The translations under genes and the position numbers were made by a program. From the NCBI GenBank assembly GCA_016788865.1, contig JAEUSB010000019.1, positions 1 to 38,724 on the forward strand: a stretch of 38,724 nucleotides of DNA, in the 5' to 3' direction. Of the stretch, positions 31,706-38,724 are shown in pieces. This DNA comes from Leptospirales bacterium. GTDB taxonomy: Bacteria; Spirochaetota; Leptospiria; Leptospirales; Leptonemataceae. How positions within the stretch are numbered: the first letter of the stretch is position 1; every line of letters begins with the position of its first letter. The notes beneath the pieces were generated by a model. It had not been told where the DNA came from, ran no database searches, and worked only from the letters and a program-made list of their open reading frames with translations.

Positions 31706-34444
31706 ATGAGCACAGACACAATACAGGACCCGGTCGTATCCAGACTCTACTCCCACTTGAACGAGGAGAAGCTTGCGCGTGACATTGCGTCCGTACAACT
31801 TCAAAAGATCAAGACTCTGGACGAACTGATCCAGGAAATCCAGGGTTCAGACAAGAAGGCGGATCTAATTCGCAGTCTGGAAGACAACCTCAAAGAAAAC
31901 CCGGATTCGCTTGTCTCCCGCTATATTCTAGGTCGGCTGCAATTTGTAGGCGGTGACGACGCAGGTGTTGAGCATCTCCGTTCCCTGCTCGAAGACTTCA
32001 GAAACTCCGCCCGTTGGCCCATTGTGGACCATATTGCAGATGCAATTCTGGCAGCTGACGATTCTAACCGCGTGGCGTTGCGCGCTAAGATTGAATCCAC
32101 TGAACGCCTCCGTGGAAAGAAAGAACTCAAGCCATACCTCGAAAAACTCGCCGCTGTCGACAAGCGGGACCCGGACGTAGCTCGCAAATACGCACAGGCT
32201 ATTATTGAAGAGGATCCGGCTAGAGCCCTGATATTCCTGAAGCAGGCTGGAGAAGCCTACGCGCGCATAAAGGACTATAAGAACCTGGAAGACGTCTGGA
32301 ATCAGATTGTTCAACACGATCCAGGGGATATCTCCTTCTTCGAAAGCGTTGAGCGTACTCTCGTTGGACATCGCGAGAAGACTCGCATTGCAGCTTACTA
32401 TGCAAACCTGGTTGAGCATTACAAGAAAGTTGAAGACTGGAATACTACGATTGTCCTTCTAAAGAAGGTACTGGAATACGAACCCAACTCAAGAGCACGA
32501 TCTGACCTGGTTCGCGCCTATCGTACCAAGTACGAGAGCCATTCACTCCTGAATGAATTCCTCAAGATGTCGGATCTCACCAACCACAAAAAGGCAGTGG
32601 GACCGTGCATTGCAAGCTTCGAGCGCAACATTGTATTTGATAAAGATAACTTTGTCCATCACCGGACGCGTGGCGTTGGCAAGATCACTGAAATCGACAA
32701 AGATCAAGTGATCATAGATTTCAAGGACCATCCGGGCCAGAAAATGTCCATTCAGATGGCCATTACAAGTCTACAACCATTGAACCCTGAACATATCTGG
32801 GTTCGCACCTACGCCAATCAGACAGAGATCCAGGAGATTTTTGAGCAAGATGTTCCCATGTTCTTCGATATGCTGCTTACCAGCTTTCAGAACAAGATCT
32901 CGCTTGCGGAACTCAAGATCGAAGTTACTCGCTTTTTGAAGGGTGACGACTGGTCCAAATGGTGGACTCGCGCCAGAACTGAGATCAAGAAGCATCCGCG
33001 TTTCGCATTCAATCCAAAGAACAAGAACGAGCTCCTACTGCGTGAACGAGAAATCAAACGCGAAGAAGAACTCAGCCTGAAGTTCAACAGCACCAACGAT
33101 CTTAATGCAAAAATGGAAATCGCCCTCGAAGTCTTAAAAGACGAGGCAGCAAGTGGTGCTGTGCAAACCTGCACCCAGTACTATCTTGAACAGGAAAATA
33201 GCAAGGACAAGCTAAAGCGCTTGCACGCCTATTTCTACCTGGATCTGGCGGAGAAATCTTCCGGCGATAACCTTGGTCGCAAGATCAAGAAGCAAGAGAT
33301 CATTGATCAGATCAAAGCAGAGACAGCCAAGGGTCTTCTCAAAATTGCGACGGATACTCCATTCGTTGAATTCAAGCGCGAACTTGCGTCCCTGATCATC
33401 AAAGTGCGACCTGACTACACTGAAATCGTAGGTGAATTGATCTTCGATGTTCCAAGTAACCTGCGCAGCTTCATCATCAACGAACTGAACCGCCTTGGTC
33501 AGAAAGACGCTCTTGTCAAATTCGTGGATCGCGTTTTCAAACGCAGTCGTGAATATCCAGAGATCTTTCTGTGGATTGCGCGTGCTATTCTTTCCGGCCA
33601 ATGGACGTATGATTGGATTCCGGTTTCCCGCGAAGACGTTCTTCTGCACGTATTTAGAATTCTGAAGCCACTGGTAAACCTGGAAAAGAAAGGAACCAAG
33701 CTAAAGAATCAGGCCCTTGAAGCAATTTTTGGAACCACAAACATTACTGTGGAGTCATTGCGTAAAAGTGAGCTACCAGCCTTCCTGAAAGATGCGGATA
33801 TCAGCAATGTGCGCAAAATGGCCGTTCTCTTCAAAGAGATCCCGTACGCACCGGATGCACAGAAGGAAAACTTCATGGAATTCCTCGCTTCGGTTCGTCC
33901 TGACTTCTCAATGGCCGAGCCTGAGACAGTAGAAGAGGAAAGCGCAGACATGGGATCAACCGATCTGATGCCTGCAGACAACGTAATCCTTGTTACCAAC
34001 GATGGCCTTGCTCAGAGAAAGAAACACCTGGATCATTTGATCAACGTTGAAATGCCGGCAAACTCACGCGATATTGGGGAAGCCCAGGAACGCGGAGACT
34101 TGCGAGAAAACGCTGAATACAAAGCGGCCATGGAACGCCAAACGCAACTGCGAGCAGAAATCACTCGCGTGGATGAAGAAATCAAGCGCGCCCAGGTTAT
34201 GGATCCTTCAAGAATCAGGACCGATGTGGTCACGATTGGAACAGCTGTCACCGTGGAAGACTCGGATGGACAGACAATCGTCTATTCGCTGCTCGGTCCG
34301 TGGGAAGCGGATGCCGATCGCAATGTAATTTCGTATCTGTCTCCGTTGGGTCGTGCACTCATTGGCAAGAAGCCGGGTGAATCGGCCAGACTGGAAGCCG
34401 GATCGCAATTCAAGATTCAAAAGATTTCTAAGATCTCAATCTGA
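31706..34444 (+). CDS. greA: GreA transcript-cleavage factor with long N-terminal helical domain
   Basis: A 912-residue protein. The last 155 residues are a standard GreA: coiled coil with AQERGDLRENAEYKAAMERQ (read in parts; acidic tip Asp798 and Glu801), then the FKBP-like domain ending in GKKPGESARLE and FKIQKI. GreA rescues backtracked RNA polymerase by stimulating RNA cleavage. The first 750 residues are helical, with TPR-like pairs (ARALIFLKQAGEAYARIKDYK; DWNTTIVLLKKVLEYEPNSRARSDLVRAY) and an SH3-like insert (VHHRTRGVGKITEIDKDQVIIDF). A similar extension is known in chlamydial and spirochaetal GreA; its role is not established. A hairpin follows the stop. Confidence 0.92.
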   Translation: MSTDTIQDPVVSRLYSHLNEEKLARDIASVQLQKIKTLDELIQEIQGSDKKADLIRSLEDNLKENPDSLVSRYILGRLQFVGGDDAGVEHLRSLLEDFRNSARWPIVDHIADAILAADDSNRVALRAKIESTERLRGKKELKPYLEKLAAVDKRDPDVARKYAQAIIEEDPARALIFLKQAGEAYARIKDYKNLEDVWNQIVQHDPGDISFFESVERTLVGHREKTRIAAYYANLVEHYKKVEDWNTTIVLLKKVLEYEPNSRARSDLVRAYRTKYESHSLLNEFLKMSDLTNHKKAVGPCIASFERNIVFDKDNFVHHRTRGVGKITEIDKDQVIIDFKDHPGQKMSIQMAITSLQPLNPEHIWVRTYANQTEIQEIFEQDVPMFFDMLLTSFQNKISLAELKIEVTRFLKGDDWSKWWTRARTEIKKHPRFAFNPKNKNELLLREREIKREEELSLKFNSTNDLNAKMEIALEVLKDEAASGAVQTCTQYYLEQENSKDKLKRLHAYFYLDLAEKSSGDNLGRKIKKQEIIDQIKAETAKGLLKIATDTPFVEFKRELASLIIKVRPDYTEIVGELIFDVPSNLRSFIINELNRLGQKDALVKFVDRVFKRSREYPEIFLWIARAILSGQWTYDWIPVSREDVLLHVFRILKPLVNLEKKGTKLKNQALEAIFGTTNITVESLRKSELPAFLKDADISNVRKMAVLFKEIPYAPDAQKENFMEFLASVRPDFSMAEPETVEEESADMGSTDLMPADNVILVTNDGLAQRKKHLDHLINVEMPANSRDIGEAQERGDLRENAEYKAAMERQTQLRAEITRVDEEIKRAQVMDPSRIRTDVVTIGTAVTVEDSDGQTIVYSLLGPWEADADRNVISYLSPLGRALIGKKPGESARLEAGSQFKIQKISKISI

Positions 34445-34454
34445 GAGTCAACTA

Positions 34455-34480
34455 CCCTGGCAAACTCAGTTTCGCCAGGG
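34455..34480. terminator. Hairpin between convergent greA and aminotransferase genes
   Basis: CCCTGGC pairs perfectly with GCCAGGG, and the loop contains a further AAAC/GTTT stem, giving about 11 pairs with one bulged C. It occupies the 44-bp gap between the two stop codons. Without a T-run on either side it may act as a bidirectional, possibly Rho-assisted, terminator or 3' protection element. Confidence 0.65.
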
Positions 34481-34488
34481 ATCCGGTA

Positions 34489-35583
34489 TCACCTGGAGAA
34501 CCTGGATGCAAAATCCACGAGGCGCGCCAGCGCTTCGTCAAACTGCTCCGGCCTCTGTTGGAACGACACAACAAAGCTCTGCCCGCCTTCCAGATCAAAG
34601 TAGTATCCCGGATACACATGGACTCCCGTTTCTTCAAGCAGCCGAATCGCGAACTCTTCCTCATCCAGGCCCACACGTTTGTCATAGGAGACCACAATCG
34701 TAAAGCCGCCGTCCGGTGGTTTCGCGTAAAAGCCGGGAATAGAATCAATGGCTTCAAGCATCCGCGTTCGCTGTCGGCGCATCAGGTCCAGGTAAGCCGG
34801 TTTCCAATGCGTGCGCGACTTGAGCAGGTCCCCCAGAGCCATTTGCGCAATTGAACCTACCGTCAAAAACGTATCTGCGATAAACTCAAGCCTCAAGAGG
34901 GCGTCCTGCACGCGCGAAGGCTCTCCTTCGACGAGAATCCAGGAGAGCTTGAGCCAGGGGGTGGCCAGCAGCTTGCTCGTTCCGTTCAGGGTAAAACACA
35001 GCTCTGTCCGGGGCCTCGGAAATTTTGAGCCCGAAAGTTCGGCGTTCCAGATATAGCTTGAGAAAACCTCATCAAAGATCACGGCTCTCGCCCGTTGTGC
35101 AAGTGCCTCCAATTGATCGCGCCCAAGAATATCGCCGGTGGGGTTTGCAGGCGAAACGGCAAGGGCCGCCGCATGTAAATCAGCCGACCCTTCAGACACC
35201 AGGTTTAGACGGGCGTAATCTGCAATGTGCTCAAAAAGCGGATAAGAGGGTCTGGGAGCAAGGATCGTTTCTTTTCCCGTCTCCGTAAGCAGACGAAAAA
35301 TCCAGGCGTAGGATTCACTGCTGCCCGAAGTAAGGATGATTTGGTCAGGGGAAACGACGTGACCAAAATCCTCACGATAGTAGTTTGAAACAGCTACACG
35401 CGCCTGCAGATAGCCCCGCGGATCTGGCCTGTAACCCGGATGCTCGCTAAAGGCGCGGAAGGATTGGTCGAGCACGCCTGCCGGGACAAAAGAAGAAGCA
35501 AAATCGTGGTTGCCTGAATGGAGCTCTAAGATGTCGAGATTTGCCAGCCGTCGTTTCATGACGGCTTCTGCAAGACGGTTCAA
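34489..35583 (-). CDS. PLP-dependent aminotransferase, class I/II
   Basis: A 364-residue fold-type I enzyme. PLP landmarks: TSGSSESYAWIF (cofactor phosphate loop), SPANPTGD, VIFDEVFSSY with the Asp that contacts the pyridine N, and LNGTSKLLATPWLKLSW with the Schiff-base Lys. The C-terminal domain ends in a substrate-carboxylate region (VSFQQRPEQFDEALARL). The amino-acid substrate cannot be told from the sequence. It is the last gene of the five-gene minus-strand operon; its ATG overlaps the stop of the preceding gene by four bases. Confidence 0.88.
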   Translation of the reverse strand: MNRLAEAVMKRRLANLDILELHSGNHDFASSFVPAGVLDQSFRAFSEHPGYRPDPRGYLQARVAVSNYYREDFGHVVSPDQIILTSGSSESYAWIFRLLTETGKETILAPRPSYPLFEHIADYARLNLVSEGSADLHAAALAVSPANPTGDILGRDQLEALAQRARAVIFDEVFSSYIWNAELSGSKFPRPRTELCFTLNGTSKLLATPWLKLSWILVEGEPSRVQDALLRLEFIADTFLTVGSIAQMALGDLLKSRTHWKPAYLDLMRRQRTRMLEAIDSIPGFYAKPPDGGFTIVVSYDKRVGLDEEEFAIRLLEETGVHVYPGYYFDLEGGQSFVVSFQQRPEQFDEALARLVDFASRFSR

Positions 35584-36302
35584 CGGGGCTGTTTTTCAAG
35601 CTCCCGTTTTGTGCTCTCCGCCTTTTCCTTCATTCCGCTCTTCTTGTAGAAATCCAGCAATTGCTCAAGCGCCGATTTCTTTGCAGCAGCGTTAGGCGCC
35701 ATCTCAAGGTTCTTCTTGAGCAGGTCTTCCTGGATTGCCAGTGTTTCCTGGGCTACCTGATCAAACTCTGCGTCAGCTTTCATGCTGCGTGCAGTCGGTT
35801 TTGGAAAGCCGCTTGCAAGCCGGGCGTCAGAGGAAGGTGCTTCATCTTTTGATTGCATTTCCGGGTGGTCGTCCGGGGCCATCTCTTCATGGCGCAAGCC
35901 CGGTTGTTCCAGTACGGCCACCTCGCTGACGGTCCCTTCCGGGCCCGGGCGATTCATGGAACTATAGATCACAAATCCAAGAACCGGAATGATAACGAGA
36001 CTTGCGAAACGTGGGACCGCATAGCTGTTGGCGCGCAGTAAATCCGCAAATTGACCCAGGTAGGCGCTAATCTTATCTCCAATACCGACTGACGGTTGAG
36101 TTTGCGCCAGGGTCTTTTCCAGGCGCTGCATGAATGCCTTTGAGTTATGGGCAGGCATGAGTTTAGGCGATGCGAATGCTTTTCTGAGGCCGTTGTCCAG
36201 GCCCAGGTGCGCGCGTGTTTCCGCTGACTTTTTTGCCTCGGCCGGGCTCATTGTTTCCGGCTCAAGTAGCCGCCCGTCGATTTTTTTAAACCATGTCAGC
36301 AA
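35580..36302 (-). CDS. Single-span membrane protein, probable anti-sigma factor
   Basis: A 240-residue protein with one hydrophobic segment (about residues 98-113, ASLVIIPVLGFVIYSS). About 95 residues would be cytoplasmic, and about 125 residues rich in Glu, Pro, Ser and Lys lie beyond it, ending in a coiled-coil-like stretch (EQLLDFYKKSGMKEKAEST). The gene overlaps the ECF sigma gene by 17 bases. Position and topology are those of a membrane anti-sigma factor, but there is no HxxxCxxC zinc motif and no cysteine in the N-terminal part. The functional call rests on context, not on a recognised domain. Confidence 0.6.
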   Translation of the reverse strand: MLTWFKKIDGRLLEPETMSPAEAKKSAETRAHLGLDNGLRKAFASPKLMPAHNSKAFMQRLEKTLAQTQPSVGIGDKISAYLGQFADLLRANSYAVPRFASLVIIPVLGFVIYSSMNRPGPEGTVSEVAVLEQPGLRHEEMAPDDHPEMQSKDEAPSSDARLASGFPKPTARSMKADAEFDQVAQETLAIQEDLLKKNLEMAPNAAAKKSALEQLLDFYKKSGMKEKAESTKRELEKQPR

Positions 36303-36864
36303 AGTACTCCTCTCCTTTCCCGTCTCGCACGATGGACCTCTTCAAGAGCTCGCGGGCCTTAAACAGCCGGCTCTTTACGGTCCCTACACTTATATGTATT
36401 AGATCAGCAATCTCCTGGTAAGACAGCGCATCGTAGTACCTCATCAGGAGGACCTGTCTGTACTTCTTATCGAGCTTGTTAATCTGTAGTATAAGATAAG
36501 AGGACTCCTCAGAAAGTTCATGATTTTTCGAAATACTTACTCTTTCGTCGGAGATCAGCGGAATATTGTCCAGGGACTCGGATTCGGTCCGTTTGCGCTT
36601 CCGGACCGAGTCATGGCACTTGTTAATTACAATGCGGTAGACGTAGGTATAAATACCACTTTCGCCGCGAAAATTCGCAAGCGATCTGTAGGCCATTATA
36701 AGGGACTCCTGGAGTGCATCCTCAGCGTCTTCAAGGCTGCCAAGCAATGCATGCGCACGCCTGAGCAGACGCACCTGATACGGGGAAATAAGCTCGATGA
36801 AAGCCTTTTCATCGCCCCTGGCGGCACGGCGGATTAGATCCGATTCCTTCTGCCGACTTTCCAT
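36286..36864 (-). CDS. ECF sigma factor (RpoE-like)
   Basis: A 192-residue sigma-70 family protein with regions 2 and 4 only. Region 2 is RAARGDEKAFIELISPYQVRLLRRAH, then DAEDALQESLIMAYRSLANFRGESGIYTYVYRIVINKCHD (read in parts); region 4 is LDKKYRQVLLMRYYDALSYQEIADLIHISVGTVKSRLFKARELLK, with the helix-turn-helix. It lies six bases after lspA and overlaps the membrane protein gene downstream, the usual sigma/anti-sigma arrangement. Linkage to lspA and envelope genes suggests an envelope-stress regulon. Confidence 0.93.
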   Translation of the reverse strand: MESRQKESDLIRRAARGDEKAFIELISPYQVRLLRRAHALLGSLEDAEDALQESLIMAYRSLANFRGESGIYTYVYRIVINKCHDSVRKRKRTESESLDNIPLISDERVSISKNHELSEESSYLILQINKLDKKYRQVLLMRYYDALSYQEIADLIHISVGTVKSRLFKARELLKRSIVRDGKGEEYFADMV

Positions 36865-36870
36865 ACTATG

Positions 36871-37593
36871 CTATTCGGAGCGGGCTGGGGCAGGATTGCG
36901 AATCATACTCAGTACCAGCAGAATCGTACCTACTACAATCAGACTATCGGCCAGATTGAAGGTTGGCCAGGAGGGCCAGGCAAGCCAGGCCAGCGGTCTG
37001 AATGTCCCAAGTACCGGGAGCGTAAAAGATAACATGTCGTAGGTGGAGGACCAGCCGAACCAGATGCATTCTACAAAATCAACAACGCCGCTTACGTGAT
37101 TTGGCTGAGGCCCAAACGAAAATACCCAGTCCCCCGTCTCAAGCGACTTCACAAACATCTTATCGATCAGGTTGCCCACGGCCCCAGAAAATACAAACAA
37201 CCAGGCAAGCGAAGGCCCAAATGTGTGATTGTGCAAACGATAAAACACCAAAAAAATAACCGCAAACCCGCTGATGAACAGCCCCAGGACCGGGGCAGTT
37301 GGGCCAGAACCAAACACAAATCGATCATTGAAAACAAGGCTAAACTTTACGAAACGGCCGTTTTCTCCCAGAATGTTTATTTGCTGCTTTCCGCGAACCA
37401 GAGCTTCCACTTTGCCGGGTACGGCATTTTCAAGCTGATGCTCCGTTAGACGGAATGCAAGCGTTTCGGTAATCCACACTTTGGAAACCAGGTCCAGGAC
37501 CACGAGGAGAACAAAAGCGATAATCCATTTCTTTGAATAAACCTCAAGCACCGGCTTTGGAAAATCAAAGATATGTTTGATTTCTTCCATCAT
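36871..37593 (-). CDS. lspA: Lipoprotein signal peptidase (signal peptidase II)
   Basis: A 240-residue inner-membrane aspartyl peptidase that cleaves prolipoprotein signal peptides. Both catalytic aspartates are in place: Asp144 in SGAVGNLIDKM and Asp216 in PTFNLADSLIVVG. Four hydrophobic segments are visible. It is longer than E. coli LspA (about 165 residues), with extra periplasmic loop sequence near residues 50-80 and a Trp/Pro-rich insert near 195-210. The start overlaps the stop of the GHKL ATPase gene by four bases, and the ECF sigma gene follows by six bases. Confidence 0.93.
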   Translation of the reverse strand: MMEEIKHIFDFPKPVLEVYSKKWIIAFVLLVVLDLVSKVWITETLAFRLTEHQLENAVPGKVEALVRGKQQINILGENGRFVKFSLVFNDRFVFGSGPTAPVLGLFISGFAVIFLVFYRLHNHTFGPSLAWLFVFSGAVGNLIDKMFVKSLETGDWVFSFGPQPNHVSGVVDFVECIWFGWSSTYDMLSFTLPVLGTFRPLAWLAWPSWPTFNLADSLIVVGTILLVLSMIRNPAPARSE

Positions 37594-38396
37594 CGCGCGG
37601 CCGCCATTTTTTCCAGATCGAGATTCATCATGACGTTGGTGCTGTGAAGGGAAACAATATACAGGGCTTCCATTGGATCCTGACCCATGCTTGCAAGATT
37701 GGTATCGATGGTGGCATATCCCAGACCTGATCCCCCGTCCGATGTGTCCATGTTGTTCATGAAAAACTCAAACTCGGTACCAGCGTCCCTGTGCTTCTTA
37801 AATTCTTCCCGTTTCTCGCGAATCCGACCGAGGTCGCGATTCAGAATAGGGGCTGTATTTATGAGTTCAATCCAGAGATGCGGTGGCTTCACAGAAGCGC
37901 GAAATTCAACGTAAACGCGACGGCCGCGGACATCGCGAAACAGGTTGCGATAGTCCTTTGTTTTCCGCATTGCTTCGCGTTCTTTTGCGACAGTATCTTC
38001 GGTTCGTTCCGAATTCCTGAGGTTAATCCAGAGCGCTTCCTGGTTCAAAATTTCACGAAGGCTTGGAGAGATGCCATCGAGCAAAGCCGGATTTGAATCG
38101 AGAAATTCATTATAGCTGGCTGCGTCCATGCAAAGTTCTTCTGCTTTCTGGCGGGACTTCACATCGTCAAAGCCGGCCTTGCGAAAATGTTCCACCATCT
38201 TGCGGCGGATCAGTAAGAACTTGTGGTTTGCCTTTATGGCATTCTTGGACAATTCATCGAGTACCGAGACAATCAACGGTGCGTGTTTCTTGTTCTCTTC
38301 TGGCAGGAGGGGCGTGAGTCGATCTGAAATGATCTGACGAGCCTTCTTTGTCCAGAGAAGAATGCGAATGCGTGGGGAACGCCGGATCTCCGCCAT
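37590..38396 (-). CDS. Stand-alone GHKL (histidine-kinase-type) ATPase protein
   Basis: A 268-residue protein starting at the ATG at 38396, which has GGAG eight bases upstream; an in-frame ATG at 38420 does not. The N-box of a GHKL ATPase is seen in SVLDELSKNAIKANHKF, and the glycine-rich lid in DTSDGGSGLGYATIDTNL near residue 230. There is no H-box with a phospho-accepting histidine, no membrane span and no receiver domain. It may be an anti-sigma-type or regulatory kinase, or an ATPase of another kind. It heads the operon containing lspA and the ECF sigma factor. Confidence 0.75.
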   Translation of the reverse strand: MAEIRRSPRIRILLWTKKARQIISDRLTPLLPEENKKHAPLIVSVLDELSKNAIKANHKFLLIRRKMVEHFRKAGFDDVKSRQKAEELCMDAASYNEFLDSNPALLDGISPSLREILNQEALWINLRNSERTEDTVAKEREAMRKTKDYRNLFRDVRGRRVYVEFRASVKPPHLWIELINTAPILNRDLGRIREKREEFKKHRDAGTEFEFFMNNMDTSDGGSGLGYATIDTNLASMGQDPMEALYIVSLHSTNVMMNLDLEKMAAAR

Positions 38397-38475
38397 AAAG
38401 CAGACTCCGGGCTCTGGCATGCTGTGTCAAGTTCAAAGGCGTTTTCTACTTGCATTCGCCAGCCTGGAGCATTTT

Positions 38476-38724
38476 TTGAAAGCCATGATCGCAGAGACCG
38501 ATGTTGCTAGCTCCCGCCTCGCAGAGCTAACGCGCCTGGAAGGCATCTATCGGGACATTCCGTTTGAGGCTATTGTAAAGCAGGACGTGCTGCGCATGGG
38601 CCTGGCTTTTGAAGATGCCTCGCTGGACGGCGAATTCAAGGCCAAGGACTACTTCATTTTTACTTTCGATCACGTGCCGCTGGCAGACCAGAAAGATTCC
38701 ATTCGTTTCAAGGTACCTGAGGAA
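38476..38724 (+). CDS. Start of an unidentified conserved-looking protein (runs off window)
   Basis: 83 codons are visible to the window edge with no stop. A TTG at 38476 has GGAG six bases upstream (38466-38469); the ATG three codons later at 38485 is the alternative. The translation runs from a helical segment (LAELTRLEGIYRDIPFEAI) through VKQDVLRMGLAFEDASL to KDYFIFTFDHVPLADQ. I do not recognise it with certainty. It is divergent from the GHKL operon, with an 80-bp gap. Confidence 0.72.
   Translation, partial: MKAMIAETDVASSRLAELTRLEGIYRDIPFEAIVKQDVLRMGLAFEDASLDGEFKAKDYFIFTFDHVPLADQKDSIRFKVPEE

Noticed and set aside
38420..38470. TTGACA on the minus strand near 38425 as the promoter of the GHKL operon
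   Set aside because: No -10-like hexamer lies at 16-18 nt, and the spacing would place transcription past the start codon.

Overview
The window (about 38.7 kb, roughly 50% GC by eye) looks like chromosomal DNA of a spirochaete of the Leptospiraceae type (Leptospira, Leptonema or Turneriella relatives). The pointers are a GreA carried on a very long N-terminal domain, several secreted or lipidated proteins with loose spirochaete-like lipoboxes, an enlarged LspA, a PhaR-type regulator, a type-2 isoleucyl-tRNA synthetase and many secreted proteins of no recognised family. The lineage call is inference; there is no rRNA gene to anchor it. I see no tRNA, rRNA, CRISPR array, insertion sequence or prophage.

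Layout. 1-2257 (minus): HEAT-repeat secreted protein, SH3-like lipoprotein, then an Arg-rich repeat protein that starts inside the lipoprotein gene and runs off the window through seven 45-bp tandem repeats. 2524-6984: PhaR-like regulator (minus); divergent PGK-like protein, SecG, secreted unknown and NnrS-like membrane protein (plus). 7053-11691: group-2 sigma factor with a beta-propeller gene behind it (minus), divergent from epmA, a lipoprotein and an Smr protein; a perfect 17-bp palindrome lies between the two transcription units. 11936-17195: glycosyltransferase pair, secreted metzincin protease, seven-repeat propeller lipoprotein, DUF1304 membrane protein. 17319-23593 (plus): aconitase, glutathione peroxidase and MBL hydrolase in one run, then an Old Yellow Enzyme with its TetR regulator. 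23590-28037: DUF1015 and ferritin-like pair (minus), secreted M1 aminopeptidase (plus). 28281-34444: ileS (minus) and long greA (plus). 34489-38396 (minus): a tightly overlapping five-gene operon of GHKL ATPase, lspA, ECF sigma factor, single-span membrane protein (probable anti-sigma) and aminotransferase. The window ends in the start of a plus-strand gene.

The most interesting signal is not a protein. Three gaps between convergent genes (11702-11868, 15294-15456, 28040-28196) each hold a minus-strand module with the same architecture: a 16-nt partly palindromic box, exactly 15 nt, a TTGAC(A/C) -35, exactly 16 nt, a TGC-TAAG extended -10, then about 90-100 nt ending in a C-rich segment, a CCACCC/GGGTGG hairpin and a second hairpin. 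Promoter and 3' end are conserved while the middle diverges, as expected of a family of sibling small RNAs under common control. The C-rich CCUCC segment could pair with Shine-Dalgarno sequences, and the same G-rich strand can pair with either of two C-rich strands.

A second notable point is that differences among the seven 45-bp repeats fall on codon third positions in one minus-strand frame only recoverable by hand, which shows that the repeat has evolved as coding sequence for an Arg-rich 15-residue unit.
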